In this document: piece by piece, positions 10,593 to 24,600 of the stretch | Layout: each line of letters opens with the position of its first letter | Position numbering within the stretch: position 1 is the stretch's first letter | DNA from: Leptasterias polaris | Lineage: Eukaryota > Echinodermata > Asteroidea > Forcipulatida > Asteriidae | Length of the DNA stretch: 64,000 nucleotides | Assembly: GCA_037783415.1 (NCBI GenBank) | Contig: JAZGTN010000029.1 | Span: 2,542,001-2,606,000 of the forward strand | Direction: 5' to 3' | The notes under the pieces: generated by a model | Told to the model about the DNA's origin: nothing | Database searches by the model: none | The model's input: only the letters and a program-made list of their open reading frames with translations | Made by a program: the position numbers and the translations under genes

Positions 10593-13189
10593 CGTCGAGT
10601 AGGCCTTCAGGCAATTGCACCAATGAGGTAAATACGTGAAGGGCAAGCCTACAGGCCTGATGTGCAAGCGATAATTGCGTGCTATGAGAGAGGAGGCGGG
10701 CCGATCATGACTAGGGAAACAATCGTGTTATAACTTGCCCTTGCAGACGTCCCGTAACAAGACTGAGTTCGATCCATGCAGAGCTCCCCATATAGTCACC
10801 TTAAGTTGATCTTGATACGATCTCACATAGTCAACACTACTATAGACCATGTGACCTGTGACATCACATGTTTACAAAAGAGCCACAGAGCCTGGACTTC
10901 CTGCAGGCACATTTGTACACAGCTCAATGGAAGAATACAACAAATCTTATGTTTTATGGAGATTGCACCGTCTGATTTGTCTCAACTTTTGATATGAAGA
11001 AAGGTGGACATCTCAAAAGCTGCACAGCTGTTGCTTTTGTAAATTTTGAATTTATGTGTAAATTATGGCACAAAATGTAAATTTTCCCATATAGCCTGTG
11101 TTAGTATCTTGCCTGTCAGGAAATGCATTATATGTACAAGGTCACCACTCTGTAAACAAAGGTAACATGGTCTATAGGAATCGGTTTTAATAGTGTTTAC
11201 CCTGTAATGGGCGCACAAAGGGGTGCCTCGACCATCCTTGAACATACTTTGCTTATAGCAATTAAGATCGATACAATAAGATAAATTTTTACTTTGTGAA
11301 TTCGGCCACTTTACAGATATTGCCATTTATATGCTAGGGAGATTGTATTAAAAAAATAAGTTGGATTATGAGCTTCTGTATGGAGTTCACTCAATGCTTC
11401 GTGTGTTGACATCTTCGTGTACTTCCTTGAAGCTGCTGCATGACGCTTTTTCGCGGAAACAATTTTTAAAAACTCGACCGCTTCAACTGGTTGTTTGGAT
11501 TATTAGAAGGTTTTTTGTTTGGACCATGGAGGGAGGAAACTACTTCTTTTATTTCATTTCATTTTATTAACATCACAATTCGTGGCCCACAGGCCAAATT
11601 GGATGTGATTTACAATCAGTAATTAGCAATAAGTAGTAAAAACGGCAGGTATGAAAAACGTTAAGAAAAACGTCACACCAGAAAACAGGAATGGATGAGA
11701 AATACACCCATTAAAATACCATCAAACAGTTACTGTAAAAAACACAGTGGAAAACAGTATTAAACCTGAGAAAAGGTAAAAACATTAGGTGTTAAGCAAA
11801 TTATTAAAATAAGGAATTGGGCTATTTTGAAAACGAGTGGTTCTGACACGAAGCTGTGAAATCTTCCTCCATGGTTGCTTAGTTTAGCCATGGATCAGGT
11901 TCGCAAAGCTCTTCTATAAGTTTAAATGTCTCTGGAAAATTAGGCGAGGAATTGTTTCCCAGAACGCCTCACCTTCCCGAAACCCCAAAACCAGTGATCC
12001 CTTTAAACATGTATAGGTGAAAGTTTAATAAGCTGTGGCCTTGGCGAGCTGCCGTACCGGTACCGTGCGCCGTGGGCTGAAAAACTGGGGTGTGACTATG
12101 GAGTCACGCGCAGGGTGCACGGCATCACAAGGTCAACTAGTGCATATTCTTTGCAAAAAACTTGACCGGGACCTTAAGTTAAAAAAATAATAACAAAATA
12201 ACAACCTTGTACCCAGTGTGTCTTCCCTTTGGATTTCTAGCTCAATGTTTTGATCCATTTTGTTCCCGACCCTTGTGGGGACGTAACTCTAATTCCTTCA
12301 CTCGGCTTTCGAAATCAAAAGAGACGAAGGCCCCCACAGATGGGGTTTTTTCACCGCTTTTTAAAGACGTAACAGGTGTAGAAAAACCTTTGTTCTGTAG
12401 GTGACCAAGTGTCTATGTTCAGAGTTTTATTAGTATCCTTCCACTGTTTATACTTCCCCCTTAAGCTCTTCTAGCACCCCCATTTTAGTTAATTTCTTAG
12501 GAATCCTCTGTAATAAACAATGAAACCTCTTGCATAATCCTTGGTAGTGTGGTTAGTCATCCCTGTAATTGAGTCAGATAGCAGCCTGGCAGCGCGCAAG
12601 GAGAATACTCCGTTCTCCCATCACAAGCTTTGATTTTTACTTCACATGTTCAAGTTTTGCCTGTTTCAAGTACTACTGCTATGGACTCGGTTTTAAAGCC
12701 ATTTTGATTTTAATTTGTAACCTTCTTTGGTACTGTGTTTTGTTTTGTTATTTTTAGTGGTTCCTATAAATTATGTTAGTTCACTGAGTAGTGTTACTAT
12801 TGGTCTTGGTTTAGAGTTCACTTGGTTTATTGCTACATTTCGATCACTGGTTTTGCTTTTGGTCATTGCCTTATAATCAATCAATAAAGTTATTTTTTAT
12901 TTTTTGCTTGTTGAGAAACCTACATTTTGAGTCGCTGTCCCGCTTTTTGCATTTCCTCGCGTCTTAACCCTATTCGATCCTTAGATTAATTGAGTTTTTC
13001 TGAAGTGAGTTTCCCCAGGGTCTAGTTTTATTCAGTTTTATTCAAGCGATCCCTTTTTCAGGGTTACACATACTAATGTTTTGTTTTTTCGTTATTGGTG
13101 TATTAATGGCAACAAGGTGAAAGCTTTGTGGAGAATCACTCCGACCACTAACTTTTAAAAAGTGTTTTAAGGTCATGCCGTGCTTAAGG

Positions 13190-13385
13190 TGCCGGGGCAT
13201 GGGAATAGACCTTATGCATTGACGTCACCAAGCCGCCATCTTAGAGGTAAACTGATGATGAAACAATGGAAACGCGCTGATTTGTACGCGCGGCGCACAG
13301 GATTGGCCAATGAACATCTTCCTTTTGACCTCTAGGTGAGGGCGCCCTACTCAAATGACGTCATATGCATAAGGTTGTGGCTGTT
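13190..13385. mobile_element. Short inverted-repeat element with TGACGTCA
   Basis: Left end AATAGACCTTATGCATTGAC and right end with TCATATGCATAAGGTTGTGG form imperfect inverted repeats, each containing a TGACGTCA-like motif. About 190 bp, no coding capacity. Confidence 0.5.
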
Positions 13386-14195
13386 TTCAAGAGAGGATTT
13401 AATAAGAGGTGAAATGTTGAACAGATCCACTTATCAATTCATATTGTTTCCCTCAACAATTGACCCAAAGCATTTATCATAACAAAATACTAATGAGTAC
13501 ATATTACTTAATATTCGTGCGGTAAAGGGTGTGGATCGGGACAATCATGCCAATAGACGATGCATGGTTTTGAGAATACGTGTGTCTCTGGATTGTGTGG
13601 TGGTGTGACCTGTTTAAGGCCCATTTTGACGTTCATTATATATTGTGCCACTGTGAAGGTGTTTATTTCCGATCCTCTTGTTTGAATGCAAAACAGGTCC
13701 CTGGCTTTTCCAAAACTGCAATATTGTTTGTCAGGTAAAGATCTTATCTGCAGTACGGTTATCAAGCTTTTCAGCTGTATAGTTTACATTCCTGGGCAAG
13801 TCCTTGAGTTTGAGGGAAGTTATATACACCCCCAATATCCCCCTCCGGTACCGGTATGTCGTCGTCGCATCAACAAATATTTCGCAACCAAAGTGCAATA
13901 TCGGCAATCAGAATAACAGATAGGCCTACATGACTTTCGTTTTTCTCCTAACCGACAGTACAACCGCCAAATCTGTTGTGAATCATCTGAGGACTGAATC
14001 AAATCAAAATGGCTATTGAAAAATTTGAGATTTCACAGTGTGAGGTTATGGAACTGAATCTTTAAAAGCCACTTTCACACTTGACGATCGAAGTTCTCAT
14101 TCACACATGAATTACTTACCCCGGCAAACTCCCGGGGAATAGCTATTTCCCGAGAAACAGTTATCCCTGTAAATGAGTAGGGTTAAATTAAGGGG

Positions 14196-14571
14196 CCGGA
14201 TACGTTTGGTAATGACTCTGAAAATTAATGGCAATAAAAACAATTACTTGGTAAGAAGTACAGCAGCTTTGGATAGTATAATGCATTTTGAGAAAAAAAG
14301 TACTGCGGTTATGGAAAAATATATCACTTTTTATCCCCCAAAATTTGATTCTGGGGGGGAGATGCGTTACGGCCGTACTGACGCTTCTCAGACTGTGTAT
14401 TCCTATAGGGAATAATCTTCCTGCGTGGAAATATTCGCTCCGGTTTTTCGGTGATATCCAGTCAAAAACGACCACCTTTTGAAGTGAAATTTTCACATGT
14501 TAGTTTTATTGTGTACCTTCATTTATATAGGATTAACACAATCAGTAGGCTCCAATTACCAAACGTATACA
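14196..14571. mobile_element. MITE family B, copy 1
   Basis: Ends GGATACGTTTGGTAAT and ATTACCAAACGTATAC are inverted repeats. The interior shares AGTACAGCAGCTTTGGATAG and CAGATTGTGTATTCCTAT-type tracts with copies at 23107-23475, 26454-26812, 45101-46047 and 58427-58773. Confidence 0.7.
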
Positions 14572-14869
14572 GCACCTGGCAATTAGATACCCTCGATATG
14601 CAGGGGTAAAAATTCACCGCCAGCTTTGACTCAGGCGTTAAAGTTATCTCAGGGCCGGTACGGTCGTTTCTCTATGTTCACATCTGGTGGCCCCGAATCC
14701 CCGATTCGAATCCGGGAGCCTCATTGCACTGCATGGATTGGTTTTTAGTCCCATTGCGTGGGATTCCCATTATAGGGGTTTTCCTCAAACATCTAAAACT
14801 GACCATTATTTACTTCATCTTCTTCTCCACCTACATGCATCTTCGGGCATGTGGGTCACAGTGCTTGTC

Positions 14870-15032
14870 ACACTCTAAAAAAAACTCCTGGTCAGAATTG
14901 ACCTGGGTTCCGGGTCCTTGAGCTGCCCATTTCTCTTTTCTTTGCCACAGATTCCGGGTCATACTGACCCAGAAATGGGTCAGGCCCTACGGGTTCCGGG
15001 TCAATTTGTTTACCTTTTATTTTTATAGTGTG
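14870..15032. mobile_element. Small element with CACACTCTAAAAA ends, copy 2
   Basis: Starts CACACTCTAAAAAAAACTCC and ends near TTTTTATAGTGTG, with internal GGGTCA and TGACCC words as in the 8334-8556 element. Confidence 0.5.
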
Positions 15033-15425
15033 CTCTTCAAAGGCCGTTGGATTCATCAGCAGAAAGATATAAGCATGAGCAGTATGGCCCTACAATATTA
15101 TATTGAAAATAGAATTCAAACAAAATGACAAACCACCAAGGGATTTAACTTTTATACTGTCACCCTTTCCCGCCCACTCAGTACAAAAGTTGCTTACACT
15201 TCTGAACACATGGATTTTAAGGTGATGCAATGAATATTCTTTTCACCTTCCACAAACAACATTCAATTATAAAATCTGAACTTTTCAACCTCCCAGGCCT
15301 AGTAAAAATGAAAGTAAAATATTCGCAGCTGATAAATCAAGCAGGTCTGAGCTTGCCTAAGCTCCCGGACCATTTTTCACCAAAACCTTACGACCTTTCC
15401 AAACTTTCATGGTCACCGGTTTGGG

Positions 15426-15432
15426 TATAAAT
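15426..15432 (+). promoter_or_regulatory. TATA-like box for the FZ/Ig gene
   Basis: TATAAAT stands 141 bp upstream of the signal-peptide ATG. A start site about 30 bp downstream would give a short 5' leader of roughly 115 nt without an intron. No in-frame ATG lies between the stop at 15480 and the chosen ATG. This is a motif-only call. Confidence 0.4.
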
Positions 15433-15572
15433 CTTCGAGATAGCGTCAACAGTCTGCTGCGCAGTCACCACTGGTGGTGTGACTTTGGAGGAGAGAGCCG
15501 TTTGTTCACTTTCGTCCTGTTGGTGTTCATAAAAAGGTCCGCCGGATTTTCACGGTCGCACTGGTGCCAATC

Positions 15573-15627
15573 ATGTTGGTGTTACTGTGCCTGCTTGCAA
15601 GTTTGCTGGTTGGCCTACCAATACAAG
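15573..15627 (+). CDS. Signal-peptide exon of the FZ/Ig gene
   Basis: Encodes MLVLLCLLASLLVGLPIQ plus one base, then a GTAAGA donor (phase 1). The next exon completes Gly and continues TTAATCGDITESLC, the first FZ domain. The frame is open back to a stop at 15480 with no earlier ATG. It is a textbook hydrophobic leader and parallels the minus-strand gene's first exon. Confidence 0.8.
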
Positions 15628-18600
15628 GTAAGAATTCTGATTTCAGCACATTCAATCGACATTAATGTATTTGATAGTGGCCATATACATCAAGTTACAA
15701 TCCAAAACATTTCAGGGGATTTACAGGCACCCGGAGGTTGAAACTGCAGTGAGACTCAACAATTTCTTTTAAAAATTATATTATCAAGTCATAAATCGGG
15801 AGAGAAAATTGTGCGACAATTTGTTGTTATTAGACTACTAATAATATCATACAGTCAACATTACAAAACCTGCTTTTTATTGTTTGGACCACGGCAACTA
15901 CTGGACCATGGGGAGGGATGGGGGGTACGCAGTGGATCATTGGTAGATCCACACCATCGCGTTGTCTTTTCCCAACATGATTCTTCAAAACAGGTGTCAC
16001 ACAAAAAAGAATGGGATACTCAAAACAAGCCTGGATGTGATTTGACTTGATAGCGCATACTGTCGTCGTATCGGCGTCCTTGATTTTCATGATTTTTCTA
16101 AGTTTTCATATTCAGTGACAACGGATCAAAATATGTTTCTTTTGTATGCAAATATCAAATTACCCCCCCCCCCCTTGCGGAGAGGGGGGCGTAACTTGAA
16201 CTGAGACACTACTTGGATAGTGACTCTTGGTGGCGTGATTTATCTGCTCCGTCTTGTCGCGCGAGAGTCAAGATTCTGATCGGATCAACCATCAACCTAC
16301 CTCCTGAGCCGGTTTTAAGTCGGGAAACCGGTAAAGTGGATTGAAGATGACAGAAATAAAGGTTTGGAGAAAGTAACTGTAGCCAAACGTCACTTTTCAC
16401 TTGTCATAATCAACATTGTAATATAATCTTGCCGAATAGATAAGATTAGATTGGTTGGTCATTTACTACAGTCATTTGACCAGTTCGGGATCATTGACCG
16501 GTTCGGGATCACTTCAACTTTGCAATAAGTTGTAACCAATTAATTACATTACTTCTCACACTACCAATTTCTGTTGATACATGTGAAGAATAACAACCAT
16601 TAAACCAACAAACCCGAAATAAGGTGCCAAACATCATAGGCAAATAAATTATGGCCATTTTCCTGAACTTTGTCTGCGATTTTGATCATTATTTTGTTAA
16701 AAAATGTTGGTTGAAAAACACTGTTAAAACTTCTCACCTTTAGAATTTGAACATCAGGGCGAAAAACATTTATGTAAAATGCTAAGAATGTGTAAAAAAT
16801 ATTTCACATAAATACTGAGCAGTCATCTTGCTTTTTTGAGGAGACGAAATTACAAAAATTGTCTATGGGGGGGCATTGTACCCTTGACCAGTTCGGGATC
16901 ACTCAACGTCTCATTGCGTCACATGGTGCCGCACTAACTTACTATTAGTGAGGTAAAATCATACTGCTACAGTAGAAAGTTTATGTATTGCTTTTGTGAA
17001 ACATTACTTCAACAAATTCTTGTAGATTGTTTTTTTTTCTGAGAAAATTAAACTTGGAGGGGTCAATGTTGCTTTTAGGTGCGCTTCACTTTTTCAATTG
17101 CCTTTGGCTTTGCTGTTGTTTTGTATTTTTGTAGCTGGCTTTTTGCGCTGCTGTTGAAGACAATTGCATGACAATCACAAAGAAAGGAAGTCCAAGTCCA
17201 TGCCAACACACTTCTGAAGTTTCGTGTCCTTGAGAGACAGTTTTATGAATGGGAGTATGGGTTTGCAATAAACATGATAAAGGGCACGCTACTGATCCAG
17301 AATAGAATCACCTGATCCTGAACTGGTCAAACAGGTGACGATACTTTTCTCAAAGCCTCTTCAAAAGTACTAATCTTTTTTTGTCAGTGGATACTTGGTG
17401 AGTTTTATGACATGTTTAGGTAAACTGAATAGCTTTTTTGTTTAAGATGTCAAAGAGATTGCAACAAAAAACAATGTGAATTCAAAAAGTGATCCAGAAC
17501 TGGTCAAACGACTGTATAAATAAAAGGGTAGCATGTGATTACCGCACGGCCACGACCCTGCAAGGTTTTAAACGGCCGTTTAAGAACGAGTCCCTACTTT
17601 TTTATTCCCATTCATGGATGCCCTTTTGTTAAAAAGCGAAAAAAAAATTACGAGTAGGCCCATCTTGAATCTGTTAAGCGAATTTTCGAAGTTTTAACAT
17701 TTTCATGAACTTTTGTAAAATTCTGTTTTGTGCGCGTTGGGTTGTGTGTACGCGCGCGCGTGTGTACAAAAAGATTACGCGCGGGTATTGCGTTCCGCAT
17801 ATAAGTAAATTGGCGTAAATGAGCTTGTGCGCCCAACACGCGAAGCCAGCCGGTCTTAAACAGCTCCAGCTATAATGTCTTTATCAGCCGTTTTACACCC
17901 CCACGTGACGTGCTCTCCACCAATAGGAATAGCGAAACTGTCTGGGGTATTTATGAATTTAGTATAGGTGAACAACAAGTTGCAGGTCGTACTCGTACTT
18001 TATACACGGACATCCATCCGTACGTACTACTGACTACTTACTACTCCCACACTGACTGAGTGTAAGACTGGTAGTGGTATTTACAGCTAGGCTACTCCTA
18101 CCTACTACTCTAGCACTACAGTATTTAGTAGTCTAACCAAGTTATTTCCATGGCCGCATGGGGCTCCAATTATTTTAGGTTGCAGGATGTGAAGTGTTGT
18201 TTTAACGTGTGACACTTTGCTCACTTCAGGAAGTTTCAACACCAGGTCCAGGGTTTGTGTCAAACTGTCAAGGTAAAGTGACAAGGAAATTTCACTCCTG
18301 GCACAACATTTGTGACACCTTACTAACCCTAACCTTGACCTAGTTGTCTGTTGATTTTTCCTTCCTGTCTTTAGTCTTAGTCTTATATAGTAATATAAAG
18401 CTCACCCGGATTTGGACTCTGATTTTGGTGGTATGCTAGCCCACCTTGGGCTGTTATTACTTGTGGCTCTCTTTTAACATGTCATTGGTCTTATCATAGT
18501 CGCCATTACAATGATAAGACCGATGTTAAAAGTGAGCCGTATCAGGCTAACAAGGTTGTCTAGTGGTACACATGTATGCCTGATCCCATGATCATGTAAA

Positions 18601-21600
18601 GCATGATCAGTTTACTATTGTGCAGTCCTCAGTCGAACAGAATCATTTCATTTCATCTGGTTTTGAAGCCAAGGACTCTTAGAAAAGGGAACCTACATTT
18701 ACTTAGTCACTGTACAAGCCAAGAACCCAATGTTGAGAAGACAAGAAGGGAAGATTCAGAGAATTGTTCCAGGGAAAACCCACGCAGTCAGCTAGGGACT
18801 GATAAACCAATCCTTAGTGTCCCCAGCGTGAGTCGAACCAGGGTCCTAGAGATGGAATACCTAGCTACACCAACCCGACCACATGCCCTGTAAAAAAATT
18901 ATCTGTTAATGAAACCAAGGATGACTGTAACTAAGAATGCTTGCTATGTGAACCAGAAACACTGGGGTTAACCTCTACTCGTCCACTATAAATGTTCTGG
19001 GTTCTTTCATGTGCACTACAAGTACACAGGACCTATAGCTAAGGCCTAAAAAACAAAATTTTTATGTTGGCGTAACGGGCCAGAAAAAATAGGGTAGGTA
19101 GGTAGGATTTTTATTTTATTTTTTTATATATTTTTTATTTTATAGTCTAGGTATAGGATAGAATAGCATAGGACATTCCAGCAATATAAACCTTCAGTGT
19201 TTAAATGGCCTAGATTTTGGGAAATCTTTCCCATCATCAAACACTTGTCGCAGACTGGTTGAACGAGACTATACATGTACTAAAGTATCAGCCAGCGCCG
19301 ATCTTCTGCATGTTGTGCAAAACATTGTGCACTCAAAAGTCCAATGACCGTTATGGCCATACAATTGAAGAGAAACAGAAAGAAACAGTTTCAAACGTAT
19401 TTATAACTGATTTCTATAGACTTTAATTAGTAAGTTTCTTCCCTTGAAAAAATAAAAATATCCAGGGTAGGCCCCTGTTTTAGGGTAGGTCGGGTTACGC
19501 CAACATAACAATTTTTTTTTTTAGACCTAAGTGTCCCATCCAAAGGACGAAGCAATTTTAGTAAAGTATCTTGCTCAAGTGCCACGACCGGGAATCGAAC
19601 CCACACTCTGTTGATCAGGGGAAAAAACAGAACTTTAGTCCGGTGCTCTTAAGCACTCTGCCACAACACGCCAAGTTTGTATGTCCCTATATCATGCCAG
19701 TTAAGTGACGAGAGCACAGAAAATGAAAACCTACGCAAGATAATCACTGAAGTCTTAGTTTTTTTGCTTATAAATGTACAGGGCTGCGGGAGGGAGGCCG
19801 GTCCCCTACTGAAAGGGGACGAGCAGCTAATAATTCACAGGATGATTTGAATCTAGGATGAACTTAATTTAATCCTCAGCTCAAAGAAGTTTCACTAGGT
19901 GAAAACTACCAGTATTAAACGGCAACAACAATTATATTACTGTGGGTTCTCTGACAAATACCCTCTTACAACCAGAGTATAAGATAGCATTGCATGGGCC
20001 ATGCTCAGGCACAAAATGGAGAGAAATGGAGACAAAACTATGCTGTGCATGTGTGTCTCATATAGACTCCAGCAAAACAGAAACACCAAAGAGGTGCCAA
20101 AGAAAGATTGAGGGCGCACTTGCATTCCCTACAAAAAATGTTTTATTCCTTAATGGATCTCTTTGTGATGCCTCAAAACAGCTGGGAACAAAATGCATAT
20201 AGTATGGTGGATCTTCTGGCCTCTAAAAATAGTATATTTTGTTTATTGGAAAAATAAATTCATTTCCTTCTAATCAACCAGTGAAAATTTCCCCAAGTTA
20301 GTTAAATCCGTTTTGAGTATTAAAAAAACGAAGAAAAAAAACAGTGGTATGTTTTGATTCTTGGGCATGCCTGTTTGCTCAAGAATCATTAAACTATTTT
20401 TCTCAACTTTGACATTATTTCAGATAGAAATATTTCTCAGGAGGAGTTGTACTGTTGTGGACTTCATATTCAGTGAGCTTTCAGATTAAATGTAATTTAT
20501 TGTTGCTAAACTCTCACCTCTGTGGCCCAGGTTCGATTCCTGGCTAGGCACTAGGGCCAAATAATGGATGTGAGTAGAGTGTGCGTTGGGGGTGCTCCTG
20601 TTGCCACAACGGTTTGTCTCTGGGCCTTCTGGTTTTTCCTCCCTCCCAAAAAAGCAAAACCCTTTTTGATCTCTGGCTGTGGTCCCAGCAGTGCTGTAGT
20701 CAAATCCCTGTTGTCCAAGCCTGAGTCCGGGACCGGCCTCAAGTCCTTCAGCACTTACTCCTAGGTCATGGGTCAAAAGGTGCCTTCAAACGCCTGCAAC
20801 TTGACGACATTGTGGCCACATCCTTTGCAACTCAGCTGCAGGCAACGGATGACTAGCCTCCCAAATGATTATTTATTATTATTATATTCGTGCAGGTACA
20901 ACAGCAGCAACATGTGGAGACATCACAGAATCGCTGTGTCAGCCTGGCTTCAACTACACGCAGACAGCCATGTCTAGTTCGCTCAGGGACCTCCTTCGAG
21001 GTGACACCAATCTTAAGATGTTGCAGAATCTACCTTTCGCGGGACTGCAGTGCTCACCCTACCTGCAGAACTTACTCTGTGCTTTTTATGCAACCAGGTA
21101 TCAAAGAGTATAAAATTTAGGGTGCCTCCGTGTGAATACTTTACAACTACCACTGATTTGACTGGTGTTTTTTTTAACTGCACAAGGGCGCATCCAATGG
21201 CGAATTTGCTTGCGTCACAATTACAGTTTTATACTTAATCAGTGGCATACATTATTGTGGAGAGACCCAAATACATGTAGTAAATTCTAAAACTAAAAAC
21301 CACCTCAGATCCTTTCCTGTGAGTATCTTAGACCAATTTCTTAGAGCTGCTTAACGATTAATTCAGTGCTTAATGTACTACTTCCATTTCAAGCGATGCT
21401 AACCGTAAGCACTGGAAAAGGCTGTCTAACTTTCTGGCGCTTACTGTAAGCAGATGAACAATGCAAATCCATGGGGAACGCACAAGGTGGATGCCTTTTT
21501 CTTGCCAATCTGTGACATATGCTTACGCTTGGGCATCTTTTTCTGCTATAGTTAGCACGAAAATGTCCTTACCGTTACGAAGCGCTATGTAATTGGCCCC

Positions 21601-24600
21601 TCATATCGTAGTTTGTAGCCGACTGGTGGACCGTGGGTGTCTGATGAGCCCCCTGGTGACATGTCTTGTCATGTTAGGGACCAACTTTAGAAAAGCCTCC
21701 CTAGTTTTGTAAGAGGCACTGAAAAGCATGTTAAGGAAACCAGCTGGCAGGTGAGGTCAAGATTTAATTTTAGTTTTGGCTCTCATTGTACTTTTTTCTC
21801 TGAGCAGCCCAGTTTGGCTTAATGGTGGGTAATGCTCATTCCTGTTAGGGGGAGGGTTTGTTTTGTCTTTTATTGTCCAAGTGGTTTTAAGAACCAAATG
21901 GTCAGCCACTTTGAAAGTGAATTTTTTGTCACTGTTGGCTTTCCCTGTCAGGGTTCTTTTGTATTTTGTTTGGTTTCTACCGGTAATTGTTTGAGTGCAC
22001 CACCCACCACTGGAGGCTGTTCCTACATGTATCTGCCTAATCTTCGCTAAATCTTTTTACATTTTGTGTATGGTTTCTTTAACAAGTTTTAGTTGTTCTT
22101 GTATAGTTCCTTTTATTGTGCAATTTTGATGACGAGCAAAATGAAATGAAATTTGTCACTTATTACAGGTGTGACCAGGAAGGAGGAAGTCCAGCTCTCT
22201 TTCCCTGCAGAGAACTTTGTACAGAGGTGAAAAGTGGATGTGCCCCAATCCTGCAATCCTATGGCTTTGATTGGCCAGAGAACCTCGAATGTGAGAGATT
22301 CCCAAGTCATAACGCCGGTCAGGAGTGCAACTTAGAAGGTAGTTTTTTTCCCCCCACATTTGTTTTCTTTGGAGTTCCAAAGTTTTGCAGTCTGTGGAAC
22401 AAAGTCTTTGTTCTCGACTCAGCAAAGCAAGAGTGTATGGGTGATAGGAAGCACCCTCAAACAGTTTTATTAAACTCATGTCATTATTGAACTTTTTACA
22501 GATTTCAGAGTACCACCACTTGAAGAATTCAACAGCAATCGTCCACAAGATCCACAAGATCAGGGTACGTTCCAGATTGGTATTTAAGCCTTACCCCTAG
22601 AAGTGCCCTGTGTTAAATGTGTTAATGCCAAGCATTTTTTGTTGTTGAAAATTTCCTAGAAACAATGACTGCATTCAAGGCATACACAAGTTCAAAACCC
22701 TTTCTCACACGACAGCAAGTTAGCAGACCTGTCCCTTTCTTGATTTTAGCATGATTGTGAATTTTTACAAATTGCTCCTCGTGTGAAAGGACAACAATGT
22801 TTGGACTATCCAAGGTCCCTTGTGAAATCTTCTCAAACATTGCTAAATTTTGTCAGAGATCTGGACCTTCGACAAAATCTTGAAATTCCCAAACTTAATT
22901 TGGGCCTCAACTTGAACCTTCCAGATGGTTAGCGTGGTGTGCACAGCACTGCCAATACAGAGCTCAATCAGTCTGGGACACTGCTTGGGTTTAACCTCAT
23001 AGTTTATACATGTACTGTTGGAGGAACTTTTCTTATAGTATTCTCATTTTTGATGTTTCTCTTTTTTACCTTGAACCTTTCCGAAATTGTATTATTTTCA
23101 AGTCTTAAAGGTAAGGTATACATTTGGTAAACACTCTTAAATACAATCAAAACTTACTTGGTTAGAAGTACAGCAGCTTTCAGTGGTATAAAGCATTTTG
23201 AGAATTACTTATGGAAAAAGATATCAGTTTTTATCCCCCAAAATCTGAGAATCTGAGAAGCGTTACTATCAGATACGTTTCTCAGATTGTGTATTCCAAT
23301 TACGGATTAGTCTTTCTGCGTGGACATAACCGCTCCGTATTTTTGGTGATATCTCAAAAACGCTAACACCTTTTGAAATGAAATATTTACAGGTTAATTT
23401 TATTGTATATATCTATATTAATATAGGATTAAAACAATCAAACGGTTCCAAAAACCAAAGGTGTACTTTCCCCTTTATATTAATAATAGCAATAGAACAG
23501 AGCATTTATATAGCGCTCTAACTAAACACAGAAAGGGGTTTACAGAAACATTTTTACGTGTAAAACGAGAAGAATAAACGGAGTCAGATTCAGATATACA
23601 ATCAACAATGCGTATACTTCACTCGCACTCTTTGCAATAGGGTCATGTGAACCAATCACAGTCAAGATCTGCACAGGGTCAGGTGTCCTTCACAGCCAAA
23701 CAAAAACCCCGATCTCTGTCTCGTTCGGTGCCGGCCCGGAAGACTTCAATCTCTACCGAACCCAGAGGGAGTCCTTCGCTGTCATTGCTCCCTACACTAC
23801 CCACTTAAGCAGGGGCAGTGGGTGCCAGGAGTTTCTCAAACCCTTGGTGTGTGGTGTGTACCTGCCAGCCTGCGATGTCAAGGGGCAAGAGTTCACCCTT
23901 CCGTGTAGGGACCTCTGTGAGCAAGCTCGGTCTTCATGTAGATTGAGCATGATCACACATGGTTTGCAATGGCCGAATTCACTAGATTGTGACCGCTTTC
24001 CAACAGAAGCGCAGAATCCTGAATGCCTCTCTGGTAAGTTGTTTTTGTTTCCATGGCTGAAAAAATTGAACCAGGCATTTTAAATGATTTCTTGTACAAT
24101 GCCCCCAAAAATTAAAATTGTGATGCATGTTCACCCCAAATAAGGCTAAAAGCCACTCTTTGTAAAGGGCTAGAAGAACAGGGATGTGCTTTCTCTGTTT
24201 TTTTTATGTTTTTTTTTACTTTAGATCATATTCATAAAAAAAGAAGATAAAACCATATATAACGCCCCAGAATAGGGCTTTTAAAACAGAAGATAAATGT
24301 TATTTTTGGGCATGCTTTCGCGCTTTGCGCTCATGAGTTCACATCCCTGCAAGAAGAAAATATTTAAGAGAGGAGGGCGCTTTTCGCACTACATGCCACC
24401 ATGTCTACATAATGGCTTAAATTTACCGACTCATCACTAAAAACGAGAATGTTTGGAGCCAATGTTCTCAAACAAGTCAGTATATGTCAGACTAACTTTT
24501 ATAACTCGTTTTTACATTTTTTGAAAGCTTTGAGTGTAGGGGAAGTTTTAATGTCCGGAAGTGACGAATCCATCAGTGTGAGAGTGACTTGTACATTTAG

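Larger units (their letters stand above)
10593..15425. other. Shared intergenic region between divergent FZ genes
   Basis: This 4.8 kb lies between the two signal-peptide exons and should contain both promoters. On the minus strand a TTATAA (10728-10733) and a GGCGGGC (about 10695-10701) sit about 100-140 bp upstream of the ATG and are weak promoter candidates. The rest contains transposon remnants (about 13190-13385, 14196-14571 and 14870-15032) and a LINE-like tail near 11530-11640. I see no supported exon here. Confidence 0.5.
15628..20895 (+). other. Intron 1 of the FZ/Ig gene (5.3 kb)
   Basis: Holds a Tc1/mariner-like non-autonomous element (16465-17515), a CpG/GT tract near 17750, a pyrimidine-rich stretch with TACTAC words (18000-18130), a SINE interrupted by another element (19045-19672) and assorted short repeats. 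No further exon with correct phase was recognised. Long first introns often carry enhancers, but none can be identified by eye. Confidence 0.55.

Noticed and set aside
18151..18215. Alternative first exon starting MAAWGSNYF
   Set aside because: No signal peptide, no good donor in phase, and 15573-15627 already supplies a leader with matching phase.
22156..22557. 133-codon minus-strand open frame
   Set aside because: It lies antisense to FZ1 C-half and linker exons; no domain, and the plus strand explains the sequence.
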